From a virus: a stretch of 64,000 bases of DNA. The notes beneath the pieces were generated by a model that was not told the DNA's origin, did not search any database, and saw only the letters and a list, made by a program, of their open reading frames with translations. The stretch spans positions 45,753 to 109,752 of IMG/VR virus record IMGVR_UViG_3300045303_000152; one strand, given 5' to 3'. The position numbers and the translations under genes were made by a program. Shown here in pieces: positions 15,135 to 22,642 of the stretch (position 1 is the first letter of the stretch; each line of letters begins with the position of its first letter).

Positions 15135-15482
15135 ATGAGCCTTAATTGGGAGAACGACAAATGCCGCAAGTGCAAGCTAGCGCGCACACCTGAAGGGCAC
15201 GACCCATGCCTAGGTGAACTGCCGGGGGTTTTGTTCGCATGTTGCGGGCATGGCAACGGTGCGGGGTACATCTACTTCCAAAGCGGGGTGCTTATCAACT
15301 TCGGCTTTTGCTCGATTGAGCAAGTACCGCCAGAAAAGCTGGCTCAAAGCCGAGCATTGAAGCAATCAGAGTTATTCGAGGCTTACAAGCTCAGGCGATT
15401 GAACAATACCAGCATTGTTAAGCGAGATTCTGATGCATTAGTAAAGGCTAGAACATTCAGGTGGAGTAAGCAGTCGGGCTAG
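15135..15482 (+). CDS. Cys-rich zinc-binding-like protein, 115 aa
   Basis: Cys pairs CRKC and ACC plus CGHGNGAGYIYF suggest a metal-stabilised fold. The segment CCGHG...YIYF...G..INF resembles small proteins common in phage and prophage genomes, without known function. AGGGAG ribosome binding site. Last gene before a 640-bp gene-less stretch. Confidence 0.55.
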   Translation: MSLNWENDKCRKCKLARTPEGHDPCLGELPGVLFACCGHGNGAGYIYFQSGVLINFGFCSIEQVPPEKLAQSRALKQSELFEAYKLRRLNNTSIVKRDSDALVKARTFRWSKQSG

Positions 15483-16125
15483 AGGGTTAGGCTGGCAGGC
15501 ATAGGCTGGGCAACCCCGTTGCCGCCCCTACGAGCCTCGGCACTGGTGCTAGGGCTGGTACTGGGCATGCAACTAGAGTGCTAACCAGCATTGTTGAACC
15601 AGAAGAGAGTGAATAGTAGATTGGCGGGGTTCAACACGTTACTGGCTTGAAGCAGTTTCAGCGACGACCTACAGGCGCTTTTGTTTTGCCAGAGCCTCAA
15701 CTGGCCGCCCCTACGATCCGCAGGGTTTGGTTTGCATCAGTGGAGCCCCCACTGATCGAGCTACGCGCTTCCATGAGCGTGTTGCCGTATGCTCGCTGTT
15801 CGGTAGCAACCGGCCTTCAAACCGCATTGCTATATCCGGGGTTATGAGATTTGTCGCAGTAGGTGCTCGGCAGCACCGTCGCCTTTCATTGGTGGGCGGT
15901 GAAGGGTCAAGTTCCGCTGAAGCATCATCAGGCCGTAATCGCTAGGCAGTAGGCGGCGGAGGTCACGCTTCAACACCACTCCGCTCTTTAACAAGCTCGA
16001 TCAGCTATTAGCTGGGCTCGCCTAGTGTGTAAGTACAACCATACTGCGATTCTTAAATCAAGTTGGTAATCGTATGTTGAAAGTGAGCAAGCAATCGGGC
16101 TTCGCTCAAACTCGAAGGTAACATC
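15483..16125. other. Gene-less region upstream of ParB-like genes
   Basis: ORFs here lack ribosome binding sites and protein-like composition. I looked for a tRNA cloverleaf and found none. The distal part holds a boxA-like element and hairpin at 15983-16014, so the stretch is probably a long 5' untranslated or control region for the 16126-18137 operon. Confidence 0.5.
15983..16014 (+). promoter_or_regulatory. boxA-like antitermination element with hairpin
   Basis: GCTCTTTAACAA (15983-15994) matches the bacterial rRNA-leader boxA consensus bound by NusB-S10. Eight bases later CAGCT-ATT-AGCTG (16002-16014) forms a small hairpin, the arrangement of boxA then boxB in lambdoid nut sites. It lies ~110 bp ahead of the 16126 gene. 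The assignment is by sequence resemblance only. Confidence 0.55.
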
Positions 16126-17076
16126 ATGTCACGTATGGAATCCAAAGCTTTGGAGCGGGCTATTGAAGCGTTCCGCAAGTTTACTGAAACACAAACAACA
16201 TTGATGGCATTGACCATCGGCCCTGAAGAGCTCATGAAGTTTTTGCAATGCAGGGGGAGTTGCATCATAACAGTAACACCCTCGCTCGCTCGCTGGATAC
16301 TTGATAACATGGGCGGGCGCAATCGCGATATCGTCAAGGCTACGGTAGATCGGTACGCCGAAGCCATGAAGAAGCCCAATGGCTGGCGCGTCACTGGTCA
16401 AGGGCTAATCTTCAACCGGGCTGGTAAGCTTGACGATGGGCAACACCGTCTCAGCGCTTGCATACAAGCCGAGGTACCATTCCAAACCTTCGTGGTGTTC
16501 GGCATGGAAGAAGACATTTTCAAGTACCTCGATGACAACAAGCCGCGCCGTGGCTCGGACATTTTCAAAATCAACGGCGTGCCTCTCTATGAGCCTACGG
16601 CAAATGCCATGCGTTGGCTTATGGTGCTTCGCAGTGAGGGTAACAACAAGAAGCGCGTCAGCAACGATGACAAGCTTGATTTCTATATCGAGCATGTTCG
16701 CGAGGTTGACAAGGTAGAGTTCATGCGCGAGTGCGCCGAAACCGCCTTGCAATTGGTGGGTGTTGGTGGGTTTCCAAAGGGGATCTTGGCAGCGCTGCTG
16801 TTCGAGGCCGGCGAAAAGCACGGTGAGCCAAAAGCACAAAAGGTCATGCAGGACCTGAAGCTCAACAAAGGCGAAGCGCGGATCTTCCGCGAAAACTACG
16901 GCAAAATGATGACTGGCTTCAGAGACGACAAGTCGTCATTGACTGACACTGCCAAGTTGCGAGCCATTGCCGAGGGCGTTACGGCTTGCATCGAGGAACG
17001 CCGCGTTTCGGTTAGCGCGCTCATGCGTGCAACTAACGTGAACAAGCCGGAGGAAACTGAGCCCAGCAACAAGTAA
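16126..17076 (+). CDS. ParB/DGQHR-domain-like protein
   Basis: 316 residues. The core GLIFNRAGKLDDGQHRLSA (about residues 92-110) carries the DGQHR signature of ParB/DndB-type domains, followed by VVFGMEEDIFKYLDDNKPRR. The C-terminal half is helical. ParB-like folds bind CTP/DNA or act as nucleases, and DndB-type members regulate DNA modification. Which applies here is unknown. It is directly followed by a strong hairpin and a second ParB-like gene, suggesting a pair working on phage DNA partition, regulation or host shutdown. Confidence 0.6.
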   Translation: MSRMESKALERAIEAFRKFTETQTTLMALTIGPEELMKFLQCRGSCIITVTPSLARWILDNMGGRNRDIVKATVDRYAEAMKKPNGWRVTGQGLIFNRAGKLDDGQHRLSACIQAEVPFQTFVVFGMEEDIFKYLDDNKPRRGSDIFKINGVPLYEPTANAMRWLMVLRSEGNNKKRVSNDDKLDFYIEHVREVDKVEFMRECAETALQLVGVGGFPKGILAALLFEAGEKHGEPKAQKVMQDLKLNKGEARIFRENYGKMMTGFRDDKSSLTDTAKLRAIAEGVTACIEERRVSVSALMRATNVNKPEETEPSNK

Positions 17077-17093
17077 CATTTGGAAAATGGATG

Positions 17094-17127
17094 GGGTAGG
17101 CTCAGTATGTATAGTACGAGCCTACCC
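17094..17127 (+). terminator. Intergenic hairpin GGGTAGGCTC/GAGCCTACCC
   Basis: A perfect 10-bp stem (17094-17103 with 17118-17127) and a 14-nt loop, followed by TAACCTTTT. It separates the two ParB-like genes and could be an attenuating terminator or processing site. Confidence 0.55.
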
Positions 17128-17148
17128 TAACCTTTTGGAGCTTACAAC

Positions 17149-17898
17149 ATGGCCGACTTCAAGGTACAAAATCTACGGGTTGCGAGTATAGGCTTTCCAG
17201 TCATTCGCCTTCGCAAGATCAACGATCAAAATGTTGCCGCTTTAGCTTCTTCCATGAAGCGAATTGGACTTCAACAGCCAATCATCGTTTACCATGCCAC
17301 GCGCGGGGCGATGGGGTTTGAGTTGGTCGCTGGTAAGCATCGGTTGCTGGCAGCAAAGAAATTAAAGTGGAAAACCATACCGGGGCGCGTGCTGCCTCAC
17401 GATCAAGTTAGGCAGGCTACTTTGATTGAGATAGATGAAAACCTTTGCCGAGCTGAGTTAACACCAGCCGAACGTGTGGCGCACCTTGCCGAGCGTAAGC
17501 GCTTATATGAAGAAGATCACCCTGAAACCAAACATGGCAAGGCCTCCAAAAGTAAAGGCGCAAAGTTTGCGCCTTTATTTAAGGATAAAGCTTTTCATAA
17601 AGATACAGCAGATAAAATTGGTAGGTCAGCGCGAGCAGTTCAACTTGACGCAGAACGTGGCGCAAAGATAGCGCCAAAAGTGCTTCAACGTATTCAAGGC
17701 ACAGCTCTTGATAAAGGGGTACATCTCGATACATTGAAAAACTTGAGTACTAAGGAACAGCATAAGTACGTGGACGATATGTTTCGTAAACCAAAAGAGC
17801 CTAGGTTAAAACCAACAGTCCGGTTGATAACATGCCCACGTTGTAAGAATTGCCCTGATTGTCACGGCACTCGAAAGATCGAAGTTGAAATCGACTAA
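17149..17898 (+). CDS. ParB-like nuclease/partition-type DNA-binding protein
   Basis: 249 residues. N-terminal ParB domain: INDQNVAALASSMKRIGLQQ, then ELVAGKHRLLAAKKL (the GxHR box). A central helix-turn-helix-like part follows, then a C-terminal zinc knuckle CPRCKNCPDCHG (~228-239). It would bind specific DNA and use the ParB nucleotide pocket. The codon usage of the middle (many AAA/GAT/TTT) looks more AT-rich than the flanks. TTGGAG leader. Confidence 0.8.
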   Translation: MADFKVQNLRVASIGFPVIRLRKINDQNVAALASSMKRIGLQQPIIVYHATRGAMGFELVAGKHRLLAAKKLKWKTIPGRVLPHDQVRQATLIEIDENLCRAELTPAERVAHLAERKRLYEEDHPETKHGKASKSKGAKFAPLFKDKAFHKDTADKIGRSARAVQLDAERGAKIAPKVLQRIQGTALDKGVHLDTLKNLSTKEQHKYVDDMFRKPKEPRLKPTVRLITCPRCKNCPDCHGTRKIEVEID

Positions 17899-17918
17899 CA
17901 TCAATGGAGCACGAGAAA

Positions 17919-18137
17919 ATGCGTAAGAATGCCAAAGTAGCTCGCTCAGACCGCGAGCTTACAAAACTAACTGATCTGGAGAGACTTGCGTGGCGCTTGG
18001 TCCGTCACGACGCGCACGCTGCCTTCAGAGAAGGTAGACCTGGATGTATTGAACTGAAGCATCTTTACGCTTGGTTAGTAGAGCAGCGAAGCATTAAGCT
18101 CGGCCATCCATTACACAAGCTGTTATATCAGGAGTAA
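17919..18137 (+). CDS. Small helical ORFan, 72 aa
   Basis: A basic helical protein, not recognised. The start at 17919 follows the recurrent CAATGGAGCACGAGAAA leader; the ATG at 17904 is inside that leader. Confidence 0.55.
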   Translation: MRKNAKVARSDRELTKLTDLERLAWRLVRHDAHAAFREGRPGCIELKHLYAWLVEQRSIKLGHPLHKLLYQE

Positions 18138-18183
18138 GCTTGAGTATAGCGTAGCCAACGAAACCTCAATGGAGCAGACTACC

Positions 18184-18750
18184 ATGACCAACCGTGATTA
18201 TGAAGAAACAGAAGCTAACAGGCGTAACCGCGATCATATGGAGCTCTGGACTGCTAACGCGATAGAAGCCTGTCGTAACGACCCCGAGTTCTTAGCCACG
18301 GGGCTTTGCCCAGTGTGTGTTTGCCACACCCCCTGCCTCTGTGACCAAGCGGCAATCGTCTCTCGCATGAGAGCCTTCTACGAACTGCACCGACCTGGAC
18401 TCAAAAACGGCTATGCGCCTGCCACTATCAACTCTCACCCGCATAGCTTGCCGGAGGTGGGTGGCGGCGCACCGCTGCATTTGGGGACAGGTAGGGACCA
18501 TCTGGACGAACTGCTTACGCGGCTCTACACGATAGTAGAAAAAGGGCTTGATGCGCGCAAGGCCGGTAAGGAAATCGACCCGCCTGTTACTACGGCCGAA
18601 CGTATTGCGTGGGGAGAGCCAACCGCCGTGACTGAGCCCCGCCCTGAGAACCCCCCAGTCTTTGACAGCTTCGACTGGACCGGCGAGGTACGCGAGCCTC
18701 TGCTACTTAGGTTCTTCAGATGGCTCGCGCGGCCGCCAGTGATTAAGTAA
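18184..18750 (+). CDS. Cys-cluster protein, 188 aa
   Basis: Residues ~42-55 carry CPVCVCHTPCLC, a dense metal-binding-like cluster, followed by long flexible and helical segments. It resembles phage proteins described only as hypothetical with an N-terminal Cys cluster. The start is defined by CAATGGAGCAGACTACC. Function unknown. Confidence 0.55.
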   Translation: MTNRDYEETEANRRNRDHMELWTANAIEACRNDPEFLATGLCPVCVCHTPCLCDQAAIVSRMRAFYELHRPGLKNGYAPATINSHPHSLPEVGGGAPLHLGTGRDHLDELLTRLYTIVEKGLDARKAGKEIDPPVTTAERIAWGEPTAVTEPRPENPPVFDSFDWTGEVREPLLLRFFRWLARPPVIK

Positions 18751-18766
18751 GCCTTAGGAGAAAGAA

Positions 18767-19024
18767 ATGTCAGTAGTTTGGAAAGAGACTGAGTGGGGGC
18801 GTAAACCCTACGGAAAGTGTGGACAAATAACGTGGCACTGCCCCTACGAACCTACCGATCCAATGTGCTGTCAGTACGCCGATATTCAAGCTAACAAGGC
18901 GCGAGCAGCAAAAAGGGAGTATCTCGAGCACAACAAGGCAGCATTCGACGCCGAGTATGGACCTGAGGTAGTATCGCAGGCTGAGTATGACGATGGGCCA
19001 GTAGGAGATACCAACGGAGGCTAA
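18767..19024 (+). CDS. Cys-containing ORFan, 85 aa
   Basis: Contains CPYEPTDPMCC and a helical middle with an acidic C-terminus. TTAGGAG ribosome binding site. Not recognised. Confidence 0.5.
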   Translation: MSVVWKETEWGRKPYGKCGQITWHCPYEPTDPMCCQYADIQANKARAAKREYLEHNKAAFDAEYGPEVVSQAEYDDGPVGDTNGG

Positions 19025-19025
19025 T

Positions 19026-19250
19026 ATGGATACAGCAACATGGCAATTCATAGGAGTGCTAGTAGCGATTGGAAGTAACTTGATTACTACCGTGTACTTT
19101 CTAGCTCGGCTACAAGCAAAGGTCGAGGCACTTACTGATAGAATTGATAGGCTTGAGGCTGATCTAAAACAAGACATTCGCGACCTAAGAAAAGATCTAA
19201 ATGATGTCATCCGACGCATTGATAAAAGCAGTTACGTGCCTGGAAGTTAA
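19026..19250 (+). CDS. Membrane-anchored coiled coil, 74 aa
   Basis: N-terminal hydrophobic helix (residues ~6-28), then a heptad coiled coil LQAKVEALTDRIDRLEADLK. The topology resembles small i-spanin-like or membrane-scaffold phage proteins, but no lysis genes are nearby. CGGAGG leader. Confidence 0.55.
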   Translation: MDTATWQFIGVLVAIGSNLITTVYFLARLQAKVEALTDRIDRLEADLKQDIRDLRKDLNDVIRRIDKSSYVPGS

Positions 19251-19314
19251 GTTGAGTATGCCTAGTGAGTATCACTGCACCTGACTACCAAACCCCAATG
19301 AATGGAGAACTGCA

Positions 19315-20061
19315 ATGCAGAAGGTCAATGACACCTCAACCGACCGCCTGATCCGTTTCTCTTATACCGAGGGGGGCGGCTTGGGGCTCTTTATGATCGT
19401 GTTCAATGAGCCCGCACATGCGCATCACATTGGCAAGGCGATCAGCGACCCCACTGATCGCATTGAGATTATGTGCGAAGGCAGACTGCCAGACGGTTCG
19501 TCCTTCTTTCGCATCAGCGTGCTGACTACCGCCAAGAATGGTGGCAAGGTCAGCTACGAGGCCCGCCCGATGGGCAAGCAGGTTTACGTCTACCGGCGTG
19601 CTGCGGTATTTTCCAAACTCTTCAAAAAGCCCGGCTCACGTGGGCAAGGGCTCGAACGCCCGTTCATGTTCGGTCGTACCGACGCTGTAGAACTTACTAC
19701 GCTGCAAGTAGCAGAAGCTGGTGTAGATATGAACACGGTGAGTGACGCTGACTTCTTCATATCTGTTCCCATGGTCAACATGCCAGCGCCAAAGCCACGA
19801 CCAAAGGAGGTCGCTAGGCAAGGGCGCAAGCGTAAGCCGGAGTCATTAGAAAACGTCGCTGCCGGCGAGTTCCACATGAACACTGCCGACTTGTTGACGG
19901 AGGCAGGCTTCAAATGGCTAGTAGAGCAGCTTAATGCAGCCATGCAGCATAATCTAAACTTAGGCATCGCCGGCACCGAGGCCGAGCGAGTGGGTAAGGA
20001 AACTATGCTGCGGGGCACCTTGTCAGCGGTGCGCCGGCCTGTCACTTGGTCCAAATTATAA
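19315..20061 (+). CDS. ORFan, 248 aa
   Basis: Soluble protein, not recognised. N-terminal half beta-rich (RLIRFSYTEGGGLGLFMIVF), then a Pro/Lys/Arg linker near residues 155-180 and a helical C-terminal domain. ATGGAGAACTGC leader. A hairpin follows its stop. Confidence 0.6.
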   Translation: MQKVNDTSTDRLIRFSYTEGGGLGLFMIVFNEPAHAHHIGKAISDPTDRIEIMCEGRLPDGSSFFRISVLTTAKNGGKVSYEARPMGKQVYVYRRAAVFSKLFKKPGSRGQGLERPFMFGRTDAVELTTLQVAEAGVDMNTVSDADFFISVPMVNMPAPKPRPKEVARQGRKRKPESLENVAAGEFHMNTADLLTEAGFKWLVEQLNAAMQHNLNLGIAGTEAERVGKETMLRGTLSAVRRPVTWSKL

Positions 20062-20080
20062 CCTAGAACGCGGGTGTGTT

Positions 20081-20124
20081 AAGGTGAAAGGCAGTCGAGT
20101 ACTCACTCGATTACCTTTCAACCT
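20081..20124 (+). terminator. Long hairpin just upstream of exported-protein gene
   Basis: The arms AAGGTGAAAGG and CCTTTCAACCTT enclose an inner stem TCGAGT-actc-ACTCGA. It ends a few bases before the TTGGAGA ribosome binding site at ~20125, so it could terminate the previous transcript or modulate translation of the next gene. Confidence 0.5.
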
Positions 20125-20136
20125 TGGAGAGACTTT

Positions 20137-20682
20137 ATGAAAGCCCCGCTCGTACTAATCCTAGCCCCCGTACTATTGCTATGGCCAGTCGCAGCCAAAG
20201 CGCAAGAACCTGACATGAAGTGGCTTAACCGCAACGTCGATTGTTTCTTCGGTCATTGCTATCGGGAACCTGCCCGTCGTGTGATTGTCATATATAGAAA
20301 GCAGAAGCAGGCTCGCATTTATCGAGATAGGTATAGAGAACGCGATGTGAACTATGACCGATATGATCGTGATAGGTATGATCGGTATGGCAGGCACGAG
20401 CGAGGTAGTGAGGGCGAGCATGGGTGTAAATCTCGAGTAGTGATTGCCGGCAATCAACATCTTACCGTCGCGGGCGCGAAAAAAGCCGCCGACGATGTCT
20501 GGGCCGGCATGGTGCGATTTCGCTATGGAGAAATGTTTATGGATCTCGATAACGCGCGGCGGGTTAGCTACACCTGTTCGCGTAGCTCAATTGCTGAGGG
20601 TGGTGTTGCTAACCTTGGCCAAACGTTGACCCGCTGCGAGATCGAAGCCGCGCCCTGCGCTGCTAAAAGAGACAACAAGTAA
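20137..20682 (+). CDS. Secreted Tyr/Arg/Asp-rich protein
   Basis: 181 residues. A typical signal peptide (MKAPLVLILAPVLLLW, then AAKA at the cleavage site) is followed by a low-complexity DRYDRDRYDRYGRHERG stretch (~residues 65-90), then a domain with several Cys (CKSRVV, YTCSRS, LTRCEIE, APCAAK). It is probably exported to the periplasm. Function unknown; a surface or envelope effect (for example superinfection exclusion) is a guess. Confidence 0.6.
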   Translation: MKAPLVLILAPVLLLWPVAAKAQEPDMKWLNRNVDCFFGHCYREPARRVIVIYRKQKQARIYRDRYRERDVNYDRYDRDRYDRYGRHERGSEGEHGCKSRVVIAGNQHLTVAGAKKAADDVWAGMVRFRYGEMFMDLDNARRVSYTCSRSSIAEGGVANLGQTLTRCEIEAAPCAAKRDNK

Positions 20683-20695
20683 AAGGAGCAGTGCG

Positions 20696-21109
20696 ATGTA
20701 CGATATCATCAACTCGACCGTCAACTTAGGTCACATCCCTCTAACCAGTTTACTGCCGATAGTTTTGGCTTTCCTATTGTTCTATTGGGCGATGTATCAG
20801 GTACGACGGGATATCAAAGCCCTCACTGCACAGCTCAAAGGATTAGATACCATCACTACCGTTGACGCGAAACTGGTTAGTGCCCTCGAATTGATTGAGG
20901 ACCAGCGCACGCTTATCAAAGAACAGACCAAGCGCATGGACGACATCGAGCGTGGAATTCGAGAGGTAGCTGTCAATACTGCCGCGGATGTGGCTTTGGC
21001 CCTAGAGAAAGCTTTACAAAAGACTCGTGGACGATACCGGCTGGTAGTCCACAAGCCTACACTCAAACTAGCCGAAGCCTTGAAGTCCGTCGAAGTAGCA
21101 GCATCGTAA
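20696..21109 (+). CDS. Membrane-anchored coiled-coil protein, 137 aa
   Basis: One transmembrane helix (residues ~17-34) followed by a long coiled coil (residues ~40-110) and a basic tail. Same architecture as the protein at 19026, so the two may be functional relatives. AAAGGAGC leader. Confidence 0.6.
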   Translation: MYDIINSTVNLGHIPLTSLLPIVLAFLLFYWAMYQVRRDIKALTAQLKGLDTITTVDAKLVSALELIEDQRTLIKEQTKRMDDIERGIREVAVNTAADVALALEKALQKTRGRYRLVVHKPTLKLAEALKSVEVAAS

Positions 21110-21131
21110 CTCAGGCGTGTAAGTAGAACTT

Positions 21132-21149
21132 GGGTTCAAATTTGAACCC
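21132..21149. promoter_or_regulatory. Perfect palindrome GGGTTCAAATTTGAACCC
   Basis: A gap-free 18-bp palindrome between two genes, 9 bp before the AAGGAG of the next one. It is the most symmetric copy of the dispersed GTTCAA-NN-TTGAAC family, consistent with an operator overlapping a translation or transcription start region. Confidence 0.6.
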
Positions 21150-21169
21150 TAGACCAAGGAGAACTAGCC

Positions 21170-21739
21170 GTGCAGAACCGCGACTGTTTGGAAGCCCTCG
21201 CTATCTTGCTCGAGACCCATGACTTCAAGCCCGGCAAGTTCCACCTCCACAGCTTCATGAGCTCTTACGCCTATCTCCATGACACTTACATGAGCTCTTA
21301 CGCCTATCTCCATGCCACTTATGGGATAGGGGATGACCCGATATACCCCATAATCAAGAAGCTAGCCTCGCGGCACAATGGCATGGCGCCAATTGTTAAG
21401 GATGGGCAGCTTATTGACTGCCGCACCGTTGGCTGCGCGATTGGCTGGGGCATTGTTCTACTTCCGATTTTTAAGGAGCGAGGGCTGACGTTTAGCCAGC
21501 CGTGTAGAAGCGGCGGCTACGACGTTTTGGGTATTGAGTATAGACCCCCAAACCCCCGAGAGCACAACGTCGGCATGTATGCTGTAGAGAGGTTCTTTGA
21601 CCTGTCTACAACAGTGGCACACTGGCTATTCGTGGCGCATGAGTATAGCGTGCCCGAGCGGTCGAACCCGAAAGCAGTTGCCAGCCGCATTCGTGAGGTG
21701 TTAGCAAACCCAGAGCTAGCTAAACCCTCGTACACCTAA
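21170..21739 (+). CDS. ORFan with internal 11-residue tandem duplication
   Basis: 189 residues, GTG start after AAGGAG. Residues 30-51 are two near-identical copies of MSSYAYLHDTY, encoded by 33-bp units at 21257-21289 and 21290-21322. A CRTVGCAIGWG motif (~83-93) resembles the CGTxxCxAG pattern of small phage and bacterial domains of unknown function. C-terminal helix NPKAVASRIREVLAN. Function unknown. Confidence 0.6.
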   Translation: MQNRDCLEALAILLETHDFKPGKFHLHSFMSSYAYLHDTYMSSYAYLHATYGIGDDPIYPIIKKLASRHNGMAPIVKDGQLIDCRTVGCAIGWGIVLLPIFKERGLTFSQPCRSGGYDVLGIEYRPPNPREHNVGMYAVERFFDLSTTVAHWLFVAHEYSVPERSNPKAVASRIREVLANPELAKPSYT

Positions 21740-21772
21740 AAGTTTGCAACGTTGGTAAAAGGAGAATTACGC

Positions 21773-22126
21773 ATGAAGCCTAGAAAACCCCAAAAACCCC
21801 AACCGCTCCCCGCTGTGCGACTGCCGCCACTAGCTGCGCCCTACTGCGAGACCTACCAGTACCGCATAGACACTAACCATGTCATCACCTTGTGGGGCAA
21901 GCAGGGTGACACGTTTCATGTCGGCATGGCAATGCACCTCAATCTGCTGCGCAACCTGTACGAAAGGGTGATGACATCTGCAGCTGAAATGTCGCAGAGA
22001 CAGCAGCAGGCAAACGCGACCGCTCAAAAGGCCGCGGTCAATGGCAAGGATGAGCCAAAGCTGGTAGAACCCGAGCCTGCAAAATCCGAGCTGGTAGAAA
22101 CTAAACCTGAGGAGAAGCAACCATGA
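21773..22126 (+). CDS. Pro/Lys-rich ORFan, 117 aa
   Basis: A Pro-rich N-terminus and a Lys/Glu/Pro C-terminus flank a small domain (YQYRIDTNHVITLWGKQGD). AAAGGAG leader. The stop overlaps the next start (ATGA). Not recognised. Confidence 0.55.
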   Translation: MKPRKPQKPQPLPAVRLPPLAAPYCETYQYRIDTNHVITLWGKQGDTFHVGMAMHLNLLRNLYERVMTSAAEMSQRQQQANATAQKAAVNGKDEPKLVEPEPAKSELVETKPEEKQP

Positions 22127-22407
22127 TACAGGCTACCGCCACAGCCGAACTCCGCTGGGTACTGCGCCCAGTAATCACCGGCGCCGCAGCTACGCTGGAA
22201 CAGCCCCCCGCCGTGCCTATTCTGCAGCGCCGGTTCCATGCCGTCGAGAACCCCGGCGGCCACAACGAGCGCAGTTACTTCCTTTGGCTCGACGTTCCTA
22301 CTATTGCCGAGCCCGAGGCTGACAGGTTGGCCAGAGTAAAGGCTGAGAATGCTATGGCAGCCAGCCAGCTGACGTTGCAATGGCCGAGCGTCAAGTTGTT
22401 CGGTTAA
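22123..22407 (+). CDS. ORFan, 94 aa
   Basis: A small soluble protein, not recognised; translationally coupled to the preceding gene. Confidence 0.55.
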   Translation: MIQATATAELRWVLRPVITGAAATLEQPPAVPILQRRFHAVENPGGHNERSYFLWLDVPTIAEPEADRLARVKAENAMAASQLTLQWPSVKLFG

Positions 22408-22450
22408 GTGCGTAGATAGTGCTTGCGTCAAACGATAAAGGAACGTCACT

Positions 22451-22642
22451 ATGACAGGTCAAGACGTACTCGTGATCGCAGGCAGCCTAGGCTTCTTCGC
22501 CTACTCGTACTTCCTTTATAAATGGGGGTACGGGATGGGCCTAGCCGACGGTACCGCAACAGCCTACACATGCGATGTAGAGGCTAGGCAGTCGGTGGAG
22601 CGCTTTCAATCCGAGCGCGCTTCGCCAAAAAAGCTTCACTGA
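22451..22642 (+). CDS. Small single-span membrane protein, 63 aa
   Basis: An N-terminal hydrophobic helix (residues ~5-26), a Gly-rich second segment, and a polar tail. AAAGGAACGTCACT leader. Its 3' end overlaps, on the opposite strand, the remnant C-terminus of the broken methyltransferase gene. Confidence 0.55.
   Translation: MTGQDVLVIAGSLGFFAYSYFLYKWGYGMGLADGTATAYTCDVEARQSVERFQSERASPKKLH

Noticed and set aside
15647-15945. Two overlapping open frames in the 15.5-16.1 kb spacer
   Set aside because: Neither has a ribosome binding site, they overlap each other, and the residues do not form a plausible domain.
15483-16125. tRNA gene
   Set aside because: A GGGTTCAA-like T-loop string occurs but no matching acceptor, D and anticodon stems could be drawn. 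No tRNA was recognised elsewhere either.
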